Origin: Mixia osmundae IAM 14324
Lineage: Eukaryota; Basidiomycota; Mixiomycetes; Mixiales; Mixiaceae
DNA length: 64,000 nucleotides
Assembly (NCBI RefSeq): GCF_000708205.1
Contig: NW_014575562.1
Location: 497,616 to 561,615 of the forward strand
Direction: 5' to 3'
Shown here: one piece after another, positions 23,066 to 37,185 of the stretch
Position numbering within the stretch: the first letter of the stretch is position 1
Layout of the letters: each line of letters begins with the position of its first letter
Translations under genes and position numbers: made by a program
Notes under the pieces: model-generated
What the model was told of the DNA's origin: nothing
Database searches by the model: none
The model's input: the letters and a program-made list of their open reading frames with translations, nothing else

Positions 23066-24214
23066 ATGTCCACGCCGAACACCAACGCAAAGTCAGCTGA
23101 GGACCAGAAGCAAGAAGCTTATCAAAGCAGAGCCAGAAGAGCATCGCTATCTACAGTCAGCCATGACGATGTAGGCTTTGCGTTCGCTCACAATCACTAT
23201 CAATCGCCCAAAGCGACTCGTAAGCCGGCCCTAGAGCCACTCAAGGAGCAGACGATCGCCCGTACCGACTCCGGTCGAGGGAAGAGTCGCTCTTCATCGT
23301 TCTCTTATCCTACTGGACCAGGCTCGGACGATCATCATCTGCCGCGTGACGCACTCGAGACTGACTGCCGTTTCAAGCTCTTGCACGGCCCAATCGATCA
23401 CCCCACCACGCCCCAGCCGCAGCCTCATCATCAGCGACCTCACCACCATCCTGGCGGACATCATCACTCGCATACCCTTTCGCATCCGCCCGAGATCCGC
23501 TTGACCGACCTGGACAAGACGACGGCGGAACCGGCTGACAGGCCCGCGGGCATGCTGGCCACCCTGCTCTCCATGGGCGGACTAATCTCGCCGAGCATCA
23601 AGACCTCTCCCCTACCTGTCGATGCAATCGACGCGCCTGCCACGCCCCGACAGCTGTCAGTGCCGAATGCTGCATTGTCCGCGCCATCAGCTTCACAAGC
23701 TCCAGAGCTCACTCCTGCCGGCTCACCTATGTCGACGGCATCATACGCATCAGAAGCGCGCACGCCGCTGTCTACCTCTCCTCTGTTCAAGCATCTCTCG
23801 CTGCGCGACCGTGATGCCGGCTTTCCCGGTTTTGAGCTTTGGAAGTCACGACTCGAGGCAGCAGAGGAAGGCGATGGTGTGGCAGATCTCAAGCCTACGT
23901 CGCCAGATGAGCTACGTCACAATCGTCGAAGCTCATGGGGCTACAGTCTCAACAACTCTGTTCCGGACCATTTCTCCTTGCAGAGTCCGCCCCTCGCATC
24001 GCCGGCTGTAGATTCATCTGTCGGCGGGGGCGCATTGGGTCTCTTTAGATCACTCAGTCTGACGAAATCCGGACCGGTCAAGCTGCCTCAAGTTCAAACT
24101 GCTGCTCAGCCTGCTCCCCCTGTGCCTATCGCCGAACCGGAGACTAGCCCGAGCGAGCGTCCTGGTCGCCCAGCCGCTCGTCGCAAAAGCGTCCGAAAGC
24201 TTAGCCCAATGTGA
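23066..24214 (+). CDS. Unknown intrinsically disordered protein
   Basis: A single uninterrupted frame of 382 residues starts at an ATG. It is rich in Ser, Pro, Ala and His. A His/Pro-rich stretch (HHQRPHHHPGGHHHSH) lies near residues 122-137. The start and end are basic, and the segment RRKSVRKLSPM at the terminus could be phosphorylated by basophilic kinases. No domain or membrane segment is recognised. Codon use looks like the neighbours and the frame is long, so I take it as a real gene of unknown function. Confidence 0.6.
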   Translation: MSTPNTNAKSAEDQKQEAYQSRARRASLSTVSHDDVGFAFAHNHYQSPKATRKPALEPLKEQTIARTDSGRGKSRSSSFSYPTGPGSDDHHLPRDALETDCRFKLLHGPIDHPTTPQPQPHHQRPHHHPGGHHHSHTLSHPPEIRLTDLDKTTAEPADRPAGMLATLLSMGGLISPSIKTSPLPVDAIDAPATPRQLSVPNAALSAPSASQAPELTPAGSPMSTASYASEARTPLSTSPLFKHLSLRDRDAGFPGFELWKSRLEAAEEGDGVADLKPTSPDELRHNRRSSWGYSLNNSVPDHFSLQSPPLASPAVDSSVGGGALGLFRSLSLTKSGPVKLPQVQTAAQPAPPVPIAEPETSPSERPGRPAARRKSVRKLSPM

Positions 24215-24521
24215 GCCTACTTGCAAATCATACTCTCCTCGAAGCTGACAAAGACTGACAGGGGCGAGCGAATGATACGCTCTCATCAATTCTAGGATGT
24301 AACGCAGAATGTCTGGGCTAAAGCTATCAAGAATAAGAACACGATCATGTTGTACGATGTATTGCAACTCTACAATCCGACGGACTGTCCCTTTTTGTTG
24401 CCTCTCTCGAGGCAGTCTACCTCTATTCCCCTCTTTATAGTTCTATTGCCTCTCCAGCTTCGTTGTGCTTGTGAGTGATGCCAACACCTGGAAAGATAGA
24501 CGATGGCAGGCTGAGGATGTG
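24215..24521. other. Intergenic region between convergent genes
   Basis: There are 307 bp between the stop of the disordered protein gene and the stop of malic enzyme. A short antisense frame here overlaps the upstream gene and has no support. No RNA gene or repeat is seen. Confidence 0.4.
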
Positions 24522-26775
24522 TCACAGCTTGCTCAGAGATTGAGGCGCACCGGTCAGAACGCCATGAGCTCGGCCATCCGGCATGGGGTCGTAGCGTCTC
24601 TTAGCAATGTACGCGTCCATCTCTGCGTCCGTCATTCCTTTCAGATCCTTGTTGCCGTCAACACCCTGCCGTAGCGAGTCAGCTCATGAGCAGTACCACA
24701 CAAGAGGATGCTCACTAGAGCTTGAGCAGTCTTGACGACTTCTCGAGCAATAACGGCACTGATCTCTCTGATACGTGGCAGAGAGGGGTACAGCATACCG
24801 GGCGTGTTGCGTTCTTCTTCGTTCATGGAGATACTAAGCGATTCTGCTGCTGTATGCACGAGACCTTCCGGAATCTTGGTGACTTGCGCCATGATGCAGC
24901 CTAAGCCAAGGCCGGGAAACGAAAAAACGTTGTTGCCTTGGTTATTCTTGCCTGGCCATCTCTCGCTAGGCCATGGCGAGCCGCTTGCAAAGATGGCACG
25001 TCCTTCTGACCAAGTCATGGCTTCTCTGAAGGTACACTCGCTCTTGCTCGAAGGGTTGGACAGAGGGAAGATGATAGGCGCATGCTGAATCTCTGCCATG
25101 AAGCGCACAATGTCTTCTGTGAAAGTCGATCCGACTGTCGAGAGACCCAACAATGCAGTCGGTCGGACGTGTTGAACAACGGACAGCAATGTCGTCAGCC
25201 GTGGTGCGTCTGCTTCTGGCCGCGAGAAGTAGACTTTGTGCGCGGGAAGCTTGTCGCCTCGATTGTCCGCTACCAGGCCCTGCAAAGCTGTCAGATCGCG
25301 ATACAAGCCCATTGCAGGTCACACACTTTAGAATCGACGAGCCAGAACATCCGTCTGGCTGTCTCCTCTGGTACGCCTTGCTTGACGAAATGCTCGCAGA
25401 TGAGCTGAGCGATGCCGACAGCCGCCGAGCCCGCACCGAAGAAGACAAGCTTGTGATCTCTGAGCGGGGAACCTGACTGCTTGATTGCGTTGATGATGCC
25501 TGCGAGGCAGACTGCAGCTGTGCCCTGGATGTCATCGTTGAAGCAAGGATATTGCTCTCGTTGAGAGGCCAGCACATCAAAAGCCCTGTGTCAACACACG
25601 TCAGCTTTGAACCTCGTCTTCAGGCGGAAATGTACAGTTCGGTGTTGAGATCCTCAAACTGAACAATGAGCTGTGGCCAACGCTTCGAGACCGCGACCAT
25701 GAACTCGCTTATGAATTCTTGCGCCTGTTCGTTGGACACGCGCGGTTGCTTAATGCCGACGTAGAGCGGGTCTTGCAGATTCTTGGCATTTGCAGTGCCA
25801 AGGTCAAAGACAATGGGCAGCGTCCTGCTCGGGTCGATGCCGGCACAGGCGACATATAGAGACAGCTTGCCGATGGGAATGCCCATTCCGTTCACGCCGA
25901 GATCACCTAATCCGAGAATTCGACTGCCGTCAGTAGCAACTGCGATCTGCGGCGCTTCGCCAGGATAGCTGTTGATGATATCTTGCAAGTGACCCTTGTC
26001 GTGCCATGAGAGGTAGAGCCCATTATCGACGTAGGCGAAGATGTGCGAGAATGACAGACATGCGAGGCCGATCGTAGGCGTGTAGACGAGACCTAACAGT
26101 TCCGAAATATGGTCGATCAAGAGGCGGTAGAATAGGTCTGTGTTGCTTGCTCGCAGACCGCTCAAGAACTCGTACTTGTCCAAGTCATCCGTCTTCTGGC
26201 GCAGACGTGCAAGCAACCGCTTCTTCTGGATCTCGAGTGTGCCAATCTCGGCGGGTAGCGAACCTCTATACCTGCGAATATCTTGCGAGTTGCTTTCAAC
26301 GGGCGCAAGGGCAGTAGGGTTGGGTGTTGTTCCATTCCCTGTTATTCGAGTCAATACTGAATGAAGAGTGGAGTCGCGGCAGATACGTGCCATTGAGCGA
26401 AAGCCAAGGTTTAGCATCTTTGGCTTGCGTCTGAGTAAACTGATAGCGATGATCGTCCGCGAGTCGGTTGGCATCATCTGCTGGCGAATGCTTGCCGTTC
26501 AGACCAGCTACATGGCCATTCGTTTTGCTATCGTTGACCATGCTCGAAGCTTGTCTGGACGAGCCAGAGACAACTGAATCGAAGTACGTCAGCTTGACCT
26601 GCCTCTCGCACGCTGAAGGTCGCCGGGGAAGTGTCGTGTGACGTTGGGAGACAGATTGTCGCTCTTTGCTTGATGCAGCGTGGCTCTCGCTCAAGGCGTG
26701 CAGATGTCGTACTTGCTCGGGGACGGTAAGAAGTCGTCTGGTTTGCCTTGCAAGACGGAAGGATACTGCTTTCAT
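24522..26775 (-). CDS. MAE1: Mitochondrial NAD(P)-malic enzyme
   Basis: The core exons are secure: up to 25636, 25585-25327, 25279-24716 and 24665-24522. Motifs include GLVYTPTIG, LGLGDLGVNGMGIPIGKL, FEDLNTEL, CFNDDIQGTAA (metal and active-site residues), FFGAGSAAVGIA (nucleotide fold) and FPLSNPSSKSE. The enzyme decarboxylates malate to pyruvate in the matrix. The start at 26775 gives a basic presequence (MKAVSFRLARQTRRLLTV). Between about 26370 and 26330 the reading frame must shift. The only GT-AG candidate there is 19 nt (26339-26357), which would give 695 residues in perfect phase but is extraordinarily short. A different upstream exon or a sequence error is possible. Confidence 0.88.
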
Positions 26776-26899
26776 GCATGCACCCTGCAAGCTAACCGAG
26801 ACCGAGCGCCGCCGGCCAGTAGACAAATTAGAGTTTGCGCTTTGCCGCGTCCAAGAGAATTGCGTGCGCGCAAAGACATAAAAGTAGTTCCACCAGAAG

Positions 26900-29108
26900 A
26901 TGGTCGCAACAGGTGAGTGTGAGAGCTATAGCGCCCGCCTTTCTTGCTGATATGTCACTCTTGGGTAGCGCTCCTGTCAGTCTCTGACAAGTCTGGCCTG
27001 CTCGACTTTGCGCGTGGCCTGCATGAGGCTGGTGTGCGCCTCATTGGCTCTGGCGGTACGGCAAAGGCAGTCAGAGAGGCTGGTCTCCCCATAGAGCAAG
27101 TCGAACGCTCGTCGTACTCTTTGCGCTGACGTTCGGGCTTCAGAGATGTGTCGTCTATCACGGGCGCGCCTGAAATGCTCGGTGGCAGAGTCAAGACCTT
27201 GCACCCCGTTGTTCATGGAGGTACGCCCCCCCCCCCAACACTTGCGCCCTCTTCTCTTGGAGCTGACAGTCGAGTCAGGCATCCTGTCACGATCCATCGA
27301 ATCTGACTTGGCGGACTTGAAAAAGCACAATATTGCGCCCATTGACATTGTCGTTTGCAACTTGTACCCCTTCAGTCAGACGGTCTCAAAGGTGCCTGCG
27401 CCATCAATCGCAGAGGCAGTTGAAGAAGTCGACATTGGCGGTGTCACACTCCTGAGGGCAGGCGCAAAGAATCATGCAAGGTACGTAACGCGCTCATAGG
27501 GGTCAACCAGCTAAAAGAGGGCTCTTGGCAGAGTAGCGACTCTCTGCGATCCTGCCGACTATGCACCTTTTCTTGAAGAGTGGAATGCGACGAGCGGCAG
27601 GCCAAGCACTGCGCTCCTCAACCGGTTTGCTTTGAAGGCGTTCACACACACGGCGGCATACGACACTGCTATCGCCAACTACTTCAGAAAGAGCTATGCC
27701 TCGACGGAGCTCATCCAAGAGGCAAAGCCAGAGGATCGAGCTGCTGCCCGAGAACATGTCCAACGCATCGAGTTGCGATATGGCGCAAATCCCCACCAGA
27801 AGCCTGCGCAAGCATATGTCACGGAAGGCAAGCTGCCCTTTACAGGTACGGCCATCTAGACTCGTATCGCGTCAGAACAGCTCACAGGTTGTTACAGTAC
27901 TGTCTGGCTCACCTGGCTACATCAATCTGCTTGATGCGCTCAACTCCTTTGCGCTCGTCAAAGAAATGTCGCTCGCTTTCGATCCGCCTTTGCCTGCAGC
28001 AGCATCCTTCAAGCACGTCAGCCCGGCAGGCGCAGCAGTGGGAACATCGCAGCCACTGAGCGAGACCGAGGTCAAAGTCTTTGATGTTGCTGGTATTGAG
28101 CTCTCGCAACTAGCGAGAGCGTACGCCAGAGCACGAGGCGCCGACCGAATGTCATCGTTTGGCGACTTTCTCGCGCTCTCGCACACTTGCGACGTACCAA
28201 CAGCCAAGATCATCTCGCGCGAGGTCTCTGACGGCGTCATTGCGCCAGGCTACGAGCCAGAGGCGCTCGAGATCCTCAAAAAGAAAAAGGGGGGCAAGTA
28301 CTGCGTCCTACAAGTGAGTCTATCCAGACTGGAGTGTGACGAGCCTGATACAGCATCGACAGATGGATCCCACCTTCGAGCCATCGCTGGTCGAGACTCG
28401 ACAAGTCTACGGTGTTTCGCTTGAGCAACGTCGCAACGACTGCAAGATCGATGCGTCGCTCTTCACGAATGTTGTGTCTGATAAGAAAGAGGTGCGGCGA
28501 TCAAGTCGAACAAAGGCTTCAGCTCATGATGTTCAATCGCGCAGATCCCCAGCTCGGCCATCACAGACTTGATCGTTGCCACCATCGCGCTCAAGTATAC
28601 GCAGTCCAACTCGGTCTGCTATGCTCTCAACGGGGGTGTCATCGGATTGGGTGCCGGACAACAGTCCCGTATACATTGTACGCGACTCGCAGGCGACAAA
28701 GCCGACGTCTGGTGGCTCAGACATCACCCAAAGGTGCTAAATCTGCCCTGGAAAGAGGGCACGAAGCGGGCAGACCGGGCCAACGCGATCGACCTTTACG
28801 TGACGGACACGATTTGGCAGATCGACGAATCGAGCTCAGAACGCAAAGACTGGCAAGCGCTCTTCAAGAGTCTGCCCGAATGCATAAGTCCATCAGAGCG
28901 CAAGCAATGGCTCTCGTCGTTCAGCGGCGTCTCTCTCTCGAGCGATGCCTTTATGCCATTCTCGGACAACGTCTACAGAGCCAGCCGTAGCGGAGTGAGC
29001 TACATCTGTGCGCCGTCCGGCTCGGTCATGGACGGCGCTGTCGTGTCTGCAGCCAATGAGGTCGGTATCACGTACACCTTTAGTCCGCTAAGGTTGTTCC
29101 ATCATTGA
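26900..29108 (+). CDS. ADE17: Bifunctional AICAR transformylase / IMP cyclohydrolase
   Basis: Eight exons (26900-26912, 26969-27095, 27144-27220, 27279-27480, 27532-27845, 27898-28313, 28363-28491, 28545-29108) give 613 residues. The cyclohydrolase half has [25 protein letters not shown] and VVCNLYPF. The transformylase half has [29 protein letters not shown] (catalytic Lys-His), [11 protein letters not shown] and [16 protein letters not shown]. It catalyses the last two steps of IMP synthesis. The first exon is 13 nt. Intron 2 (27096-27143) begins GCAAGT, and this placement aligns residue for residue with yeast Ade17 at the junction. Intron 3 holds a run of 11 C. The gene is divergent from MAE1, 124 bp between start codons. 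Confidence 0.95.
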
Positions 29109-29392
29109 ATAATTGTCGACTTTGTCCGTGACTCGGAATTAAGTGAGCGACGTCAAATTGGCGTGAAATGCAAATTGGCTGCAAGCGCGCACATAAGGCC
29201 GTAAGGCAGGAAGCACACGCCCACTCGTCGGCGCACGGAGCTGCAAGCAGTCACAGCGAGTCAGGCGAGTGGAGCTCAAAGTCTTATCATCTAGTCTTCC
29301 GTCTGTGACGACCGACTGCCGCTCTTCAGTCTGAAAGAGCTTGCAATTGTCGCCGCCGGGAGCAATCACGCACAGGAAAGACGCAAGCCGAC

Positions 29393-31949
29393 ATGGAGCC
29401 CATGAGCAGGAGTATGTCGATACAGGCGCTCTGTAACCCCACGGATGATTCTTCTGAGAACCCAGCACAGCCAGCTTCGATCACTGGCAGCTCACAGATT
29501 CATCAGTCAGACAGATCAGCAGGGCTCTCTTCAGCGCTCTTAGATCGACAGCTGAGTAGCTCAACCTCGGGATCGAGACCCAACTCTGCTTCTTCTTCCT
29601 CCTTCGCCGCCTCGCCGATTGCTACAACGCAAGCAAAAACGGTCGATGATGAAGAGGACACGCGGGTCCTCATGGCCATAACCGCGCTGGGCAAAATGCG
29701 CACGGGCTCTTTCTCCAGTGCTCCTGCCACGCAACCTCCCGCTAGTCTACGACCCTACCTTGACACCAACGGCGCGCAATCCGAAGCTTACGCTTCAAAC
29801 CAGCGCGGCAACCCGGTCAAAGCATTTTCACAAGACGATTCTGTGTCTTCATCTTCACAAACGACATTGGACAGCGAAACAGGCTTGACGACATCTGCAC
29901 AATCTCTTTTGTCCTACTCGGCCGATGGCGCACAGAGGAGTAGCATGGCAACTCCGAGCAGTGCTGCTACCGAGGCCTCTTCGATCGCATCATCCGTCAT
30001 GGCGGACGAAGACGCCATCTACATGAGCAAAGATGGCATGTCGGTCGAAGGAGGGAAGCTACGACGGTATCCTGATGAGCACGACGAGCACGGAGGCGAC
30101 GAGACACTGGACGAAGGCGATGCGCGTTTTTTGGATCGCATGTCTCAATTTCCCATCGTGTCGGGCGCACTTAAAGCCTACGAAAGGGGCCGTAACTCAA
30201 GTCGGGTAGTCAAATACGGTGCCGACCTTGTCGAGTCGTCTGTAAAGACCATTTCTCGGCCAGTAATAGGCCGAGTCGTTGGGCCTGAGCTCGCCGGGCA
30301 AATAGATGATTTTGCGTGTCGACAGCTAGATCGAGTCAGTCTCATCCCATCCGCCATATATCGTACTGATCATCTATTCACAGTTTGGGAAAGCGCGTCC
30401 GCCGAACGATCAGGCCAGCCCGACGGAAGAAGGAGAGTCGAGCAGAACACCCATCGCAAGTCAAACTAATCTGCTTGCTATGTCAACAAGTGCGCCACAA
30501 GGCTTTGACGAGCATCATTCTGGCAGGCTCAGAGCGGGCGAAAGCAGTTCAGCAGCAGCACACCGGTACGTCGCGCCGGATGAAGGGATCTTCAAGGTAC
30601 CTCAAACGCCGCTTGCGACCGCATCGCGCAACAGTGCACCGGTCTCCGTCAGCGACAACGGCAAGCGCAAGGCCATCAGTCAAAGCCTAGACTCGCCTGA
30701 TGAGTCGATGACGGCCGATAGCTCTGTGGCTCTGCATAGCAGTGGTTCGAGGAGCCGATGGCAGGCTATGCTTGTCGAGGCAGGTGTCACAGCCGGCGGT
30801 ATCAGCGCGGCTGTCAGCGAGGAAAGTATGAAGAGCCTCAAGTACTGCCTACAATGGCTTCAGTATGCCACTGCCCACCTTGATCATCAGATCGGCGTTC
30901 TCCGCGACTTTATCGCCGCCCTGAATGCAGATGCTGCAGAAGGCACTATGATCACGGCGCATTCCGCAGCCACGCTGTCGAACATCAAGCGCGATGTCGT
31001 TGAGACTATCCGACGGGTCGTTGACGTCGTCTCGAAGTATGCTGGCGCTGCTTTGCCAGAGCATGCGAAGCGGTTCGTGAGACAGTCGATCCTCAGTCTA
31101 CCTGTCAAATGGGCAGCAGCAATACAGCAACCAGCTGCCAATCGACAACGACCATCCGGTCTCGGATCTCGCAGCCCGACACCTGGTTCCCCGATGTCAG
31201 CGGCCAGTCCACGCATGGGCGCGTCCCCTCAGATGTTCGGCTCAAGTCCTGCCTCGCCCTCTTTCTCGCCATCGCACGCTAGCGGTGGCTACTTTGCCCA
31301 GCGCCGTTCGATGCTCGCTAGCTCGGCAGGATCACCATCACAAAGCATGAGCAGAAGCGCCTCGTCCGATCGTGGCGCCTCCAGTCGGACCAATACGGAG
31401 GAGGCAGCAGAGAGAGTGCTGACATTCGCCGTCGAGTCTCTTGACATGCTCCGTGGCGTTATGATCATCTTCGGCGAGTCTGTCGATCGTGCTGAAGCGT
31501 GCGTGCATTTTCCGTCTTGTGGTTGCTTATGCTTACTCGGTTAGATCAGTTGGGTCGAGCGTCTACGGCTTGTCGGACTTGCTCAACAGCGTAAGCGGCA
31601 AGCGATGGAGGACAACGTCGACGAGTTCGAACTGTCGAACGCGAGTGCAGGTCATGCAAGTGCCTCACCGGAAGACTCGACGTATGTGCAATCAACGAGC
31701 ACAGCTCTGCTTGGATCATCTAGCAGCACAAAGCGCCGCAGAGTACCATCCACGGCAGATCAATCGCAAATGCCGATCGCAGATGGCTTTGTCACTTCCC
31801 CCAAGCTGACGAGCACGCCCACTGCCGCTTTTGCCCGCAGTGATCTCAGCGCGCGGCAAAGGCGATCGGCGGTCCGGTCGACGGGCGACGATGACTGCGA
31901 TGCGCTTTCGGCGCCTGCATCACGACCTACAATGCAAGTTGACCAGTAA
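29393..31949 (+). CDS. OPI1: OPI1-domain transcriptional regulator
   Basis: Three exons (29393-30334, 30384-31498, 31550-31949) give 818 residues. The Opi1 pattern starts near residue 250 (FPIVSGALKAYERGRNSS, then VVKYGADLVESSVKTISRP, FACRQLDR). It resumes in exon 2 with LKYCLQWLQYATAHLDHQI and ends at AEAWVERLRLVGLAQQR across the last junction. Long Ser/Thr-rich disordered regions flank it. In yeast, Opi1 represses phospholipid synthesis genes and is held at the ER by phosphatidic acid and Scs2. An FFAT motif for Scs2 binding is not obvious here. The protein is about twice the length of yeast Opi1. Confidence 0.85.
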
Positions 31950-32024
31950 CCTCTTCGGTCTACGTCCACACGGGAGACTTGACCACCTCATATCATGTTG
32001 TGACAAAACTGCATGTACTCAAAT

Positions 32025-32857
32025 CTACCAATATATCAGGCTTATCAAGTAATCGACCGCTGCAGTAGCGGGTGCTACAATTTGGGTCGTTATCAGGTGA
32101 CAGAGCTGATCCTGGGATGTAAGCGCTCGACGGTCGCGCAAGATGCCCTTGAGCGGCGGTGGTGGCCGATACTTCTCGTCTCCCGTACTTCTATAGGCTA
32201 ACAACTGCGAATCAGAGCCGGAATGTGTACATGCTGAATTGGCAAGCTCGGGATCCTCAAAGCGACTATGCTGTCCGAATGATTCGAGCCAGATGGTAAC
32301 TTTGTCCACTCGATCCAGATCGGGCGCATCGAGCTCATCTGTGGATCCCGAGCATTCAGGCCAGATCTTGTCCGGTTCCGCAAATCGTATGCGAGGCTTG
32401 GGAGCTGCGAGCAAGATTCAAAGCCTTAGGCCGACCAATCATGCGACAGTTGCAAAGCAGGCTTACTAGAGTCCGTGAGGACGATCTGATCTTGCCGAGC
32501 AGTGACACTAGCTTCGACGGTCATCCGGTTAATATCTGGCCTTGGGTGAGTCTGCCTGACCGTGTCTTCTTGATAGACTTCATGTAGAGTCGTATGCTTC
32601 ATCCAATGTTGATCGTACAGAGGCGCAACAGATTGGGATTCTTGGAGCGACAGCTTGATGCCCCGAATTTGGCGGAACTCTGCGGAACATGTATGTGATT
32701 TCGTCAGCGTCTGACTGTCGAGAGCTTTGATCTCTTGTCCGCCAGTCACGCTTTGCCGGCTGGCGTTCGTATCAGGCAAACGGTCTGCAGCTACCCTCCC
32801 ATCGGAGGCCGTGTTTCCATCAGACTGTCGGCTCATGCTGACTAGTGTCTCGTCCAT
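32025..32857 (-). CDS. Unknown small disordered protein with PP1-docking-like motifs
   Basis: Two exons (32857-32467, 32404-32025) joined by a 62-nt intron with a consensus GTAAGC donor give 256 residues. No known domain is seen. The second exon carries KPRIRFAEPDKIW, whose RIRF fits the RVxF protein-phosphatase-1 docking pattern. It also carries PPPPLKGILRDRR, whose GILR fits the SILK pattern found in PP1 inhibitor-2 and Glc8. Having both is suggestive, but the order is reversed from the usual SILK-then-RVxF, so a PP1 link is only inference. The stop is 75 bp from that of OPI1. Confidence 0.5.
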
Positions 32858-33053
32858 GCTCGTGAGAGGACGAGAATGGGAGCATCTGATGAGAGAGGGA
32901 CGAGGGATAATCTGAACCGGCTCAGAAATGCTGGGCGAGGCAAACGAGCCGATGACGTGTCCGGCAAAAGGTGGAGATGTGGGGGTTGCCGCGGCAAATC
33001 ATTTCTCTTTAGATTTGACGTAAAGAAGACCGCCGAGCTGTCAACCTGTCAAG

Positions 33054-34840
<1,787 letters not shown>

Positions 34841-35045
34841 ACCGTTAGCCTTGGGGAGACTCTTGCCCATACTTTCAGACTTGAGACGAGCTGGAACTCA
34901 CCTTCTGGCTTCTGTCGTCGCATTGCACTGTACCCTGATCTGCTAGCTCGAAGACCTGAGATCTCTGTTTGGATTGAGTACTGATGCCCCCCGGCTTGGC
35001 GCGGCAAGTCGACGTAGATTTACCCCGGTCTGTGAGCTTACAGAG

Positions 35046-37185
35046 ATGGAGGACAGAGATGCAGAGCAAGGCGGGGTGAAGCCGTCGAACTCGAGGACGA
35101 CGGAGAGTGGGAGTGATACAAGGGCAGCAAGCTCGGACAATACTCGCACAGGCAGCACGTCCGGCGATGAGTGGGATCGCCAAGCCGAGGGCCTGCCATG
35201 GTCCCAACGCTCTCTGGGGTATCAATACACTCCCTTTCGAGGCATCTGTCACGATATCAAGCGTCGACTGCCTTACTATCGCACAGACTGGACCATTGCC
35301 TTTGCCTCAAAGCAGAATGCCTACACAACGACGGTGGCGTGCATCAGGATGTACTTCATCAACCTCATGCCGGCCATCGCCTATCTGCTTGACATGAACC
35401 ACCGAACCAACGGTCAATATGGTCTCAACGAAGGCATCCTCGCTTCAGCACTGGCCGCCATCGTGTTCCCCCTCTTCTCGTGTCAGCCATTGACAATCGT
35501 GGGCGTCACCGGTCTGATCAACCTGTTCAACTATACAAATTATGACATCGTCGTTGTACGACATGGCGTCAACTATCTCCAGTTCCAAGCCTGGGTCTTC
35601 ATCTGGTCTGCCGTATCGCACTGGCTCGTGGCAATCATCAACTTGGCAGACTACACGCGCTTCATTACAGACATGACGAGCGAGACCTTTGGCGCCTATG
35701 TTGGTGTCATCTACATCCAAAAGGGTGTCGAGCTGTTGCTGTACGAGTTTGACCACACTCAGGTCGATGGCTGGCTATCAGTCCTCGTCGCGGTACTTTT
35801 CGCAATCTGCGTTTATCTTGTCGAGCGAGTTGGCAGCAGATATCACATCGGGCCTTTCTGGCTTCGCAAAGGCTTGAAGGATTATGCATTCATTGCCGGC
35901 ATCCTCTTCTTTACTGGCTTCGTCCACATTCCAGGCGACCTCAAGAGCGCAAACATTGAGAAGCTGCCAATCACCCGAAGCTTTTATCCATCGACAGAGT
36001 GAGTACAGTAGTTCTGGCGAGAGATGCGCGATCTGATGCTTTGCTGTCAGTCGAAGCTGGTTGGTGCACTTTTGGGAGCTGCCGATCAAATGGATCTTTG
36101 TTGCTATTCCCTTTGGACTCGTACGTACTCAGCAAGCAGCCACACCATCCGCTGACAAGATTGCTGCAGCTTGTTACAGTCAGTCGCTATGTCTTGGATC
36201 GTCGCTAATGCTAATCTAGTGACACAGCTGCTGTTCTATGTCGATCATCAGATCTCATCCGTCATGGCTCAAGCGCGACAGTTCCCCATCAAGCGCCCTG
36301 CCGGCTTCCACTGGGACTTTTTCTTGCTGGGAATCACCACGCTAGTCTCTGGCCTACTCGGGCTGCCAGCGCCTAATGGTCTCGTACCTCAAGCGCCCTA
36401 TCACACAGAGGGATTGGCGGTCTTCAAGCAAGTAGATGATACGAGGGCAGAAGACGAGCCTCTGCTGGGGGAGAAAAGCGAGCAGGCTATCAGAAGGCGA
36501 CCGCAAAAGGTCGTGTTGAGCCGGGTAGTGGAACAGCGCGTCAGCCATCTTGCCATGGGTGTAGGCCACCTTCATCCATCCTGCAGATTTCCCCGAGCTG
36601 ACACTGATCTAGCTCTTGACGCTCGCAACAATGACCCGACCGTTTCTTGTGGCTCTAGGTACCATGCCACGCGCTCTCTTTGCAGGCGTATTCCTCATGG
36701 TCGGATGGGCGTCTGTCGAAAACAACGGGATCCTACACAAAACGCTCTTTCTGCTTCGCGATCCGAAGATGACGCCTGTCGATCATCCGCTACTCAAAGT
36801 GAGCAAGAGAACCATACTTCGCTTCATCTCTGTCCAGTGGTTCGTCTTTGGCGCTTCTGTTGCGGTCAGCCAGACGCTTGCTGGCATCTCATTCCCCGTC
36901 TTCTTTGCGGGTCTCATGGTCTACCGCACACTCTACGTTCCGCGCGTCTTCAGTCCGGAAGAGCTAGCTGTGCTCGACTCGCCTACCGCTGATTCCGAGG
37001 CCGTTCTCGTCTCGCTGGGCGGAGAAGCAGGTCGAGCGACCGGCGAAGGATACGCCGTCGCGCCCGACACGGGTATCGCTGGCACCGAATTCGGCAAGGA
37101 GGCCGCGCCTCATGCTACTCTACGCCACAGAGCACGACCAGCGGCAACGTTCACTTCCGAAAAAGCCGACCGCGCGTCGGCCTAA
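35046..37185 (+). CDS. BOR1: BOR1-type borate/bicarbonate (SLC4-like) anion transporter
   Basis: Five exons (35046-35998, 36051-36120, 36170-36178, 36228-36560, 36613-37185) give 645 residues. The ATG at 35046 is the first in frame. About 12 membrane segments are visible, with family landmarks GICHDIKRRLPYY, FSCQPLTIVGVTGLI, VDHQISSVMAQARQFP, FHWDFFLLGITTLVSGLLGL, NGLVPQAPYHTEGL and QRVSHLAMGLLTLATM. The third exon is a 9-nt microexon encoding Leu-Val-Thr; including it makes FGLLVTLLFYVDH align with yeast Bor1 without a gap. The protein would export borate or bicarbonate at the plasma membrane. The cytosolic tail is Gly/Ala/Glu-rich. Confidence 0.94.

Noticed and set aside
27226-27236. Run of 11 C as a possible assembly gap or regulatory quadruplex
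   Set aside because: It lies inside a phase-correct intron of the ADE16/17 gene; a single C run cannot form a quadruplex by itself. Length may still be a sequencing artefact.
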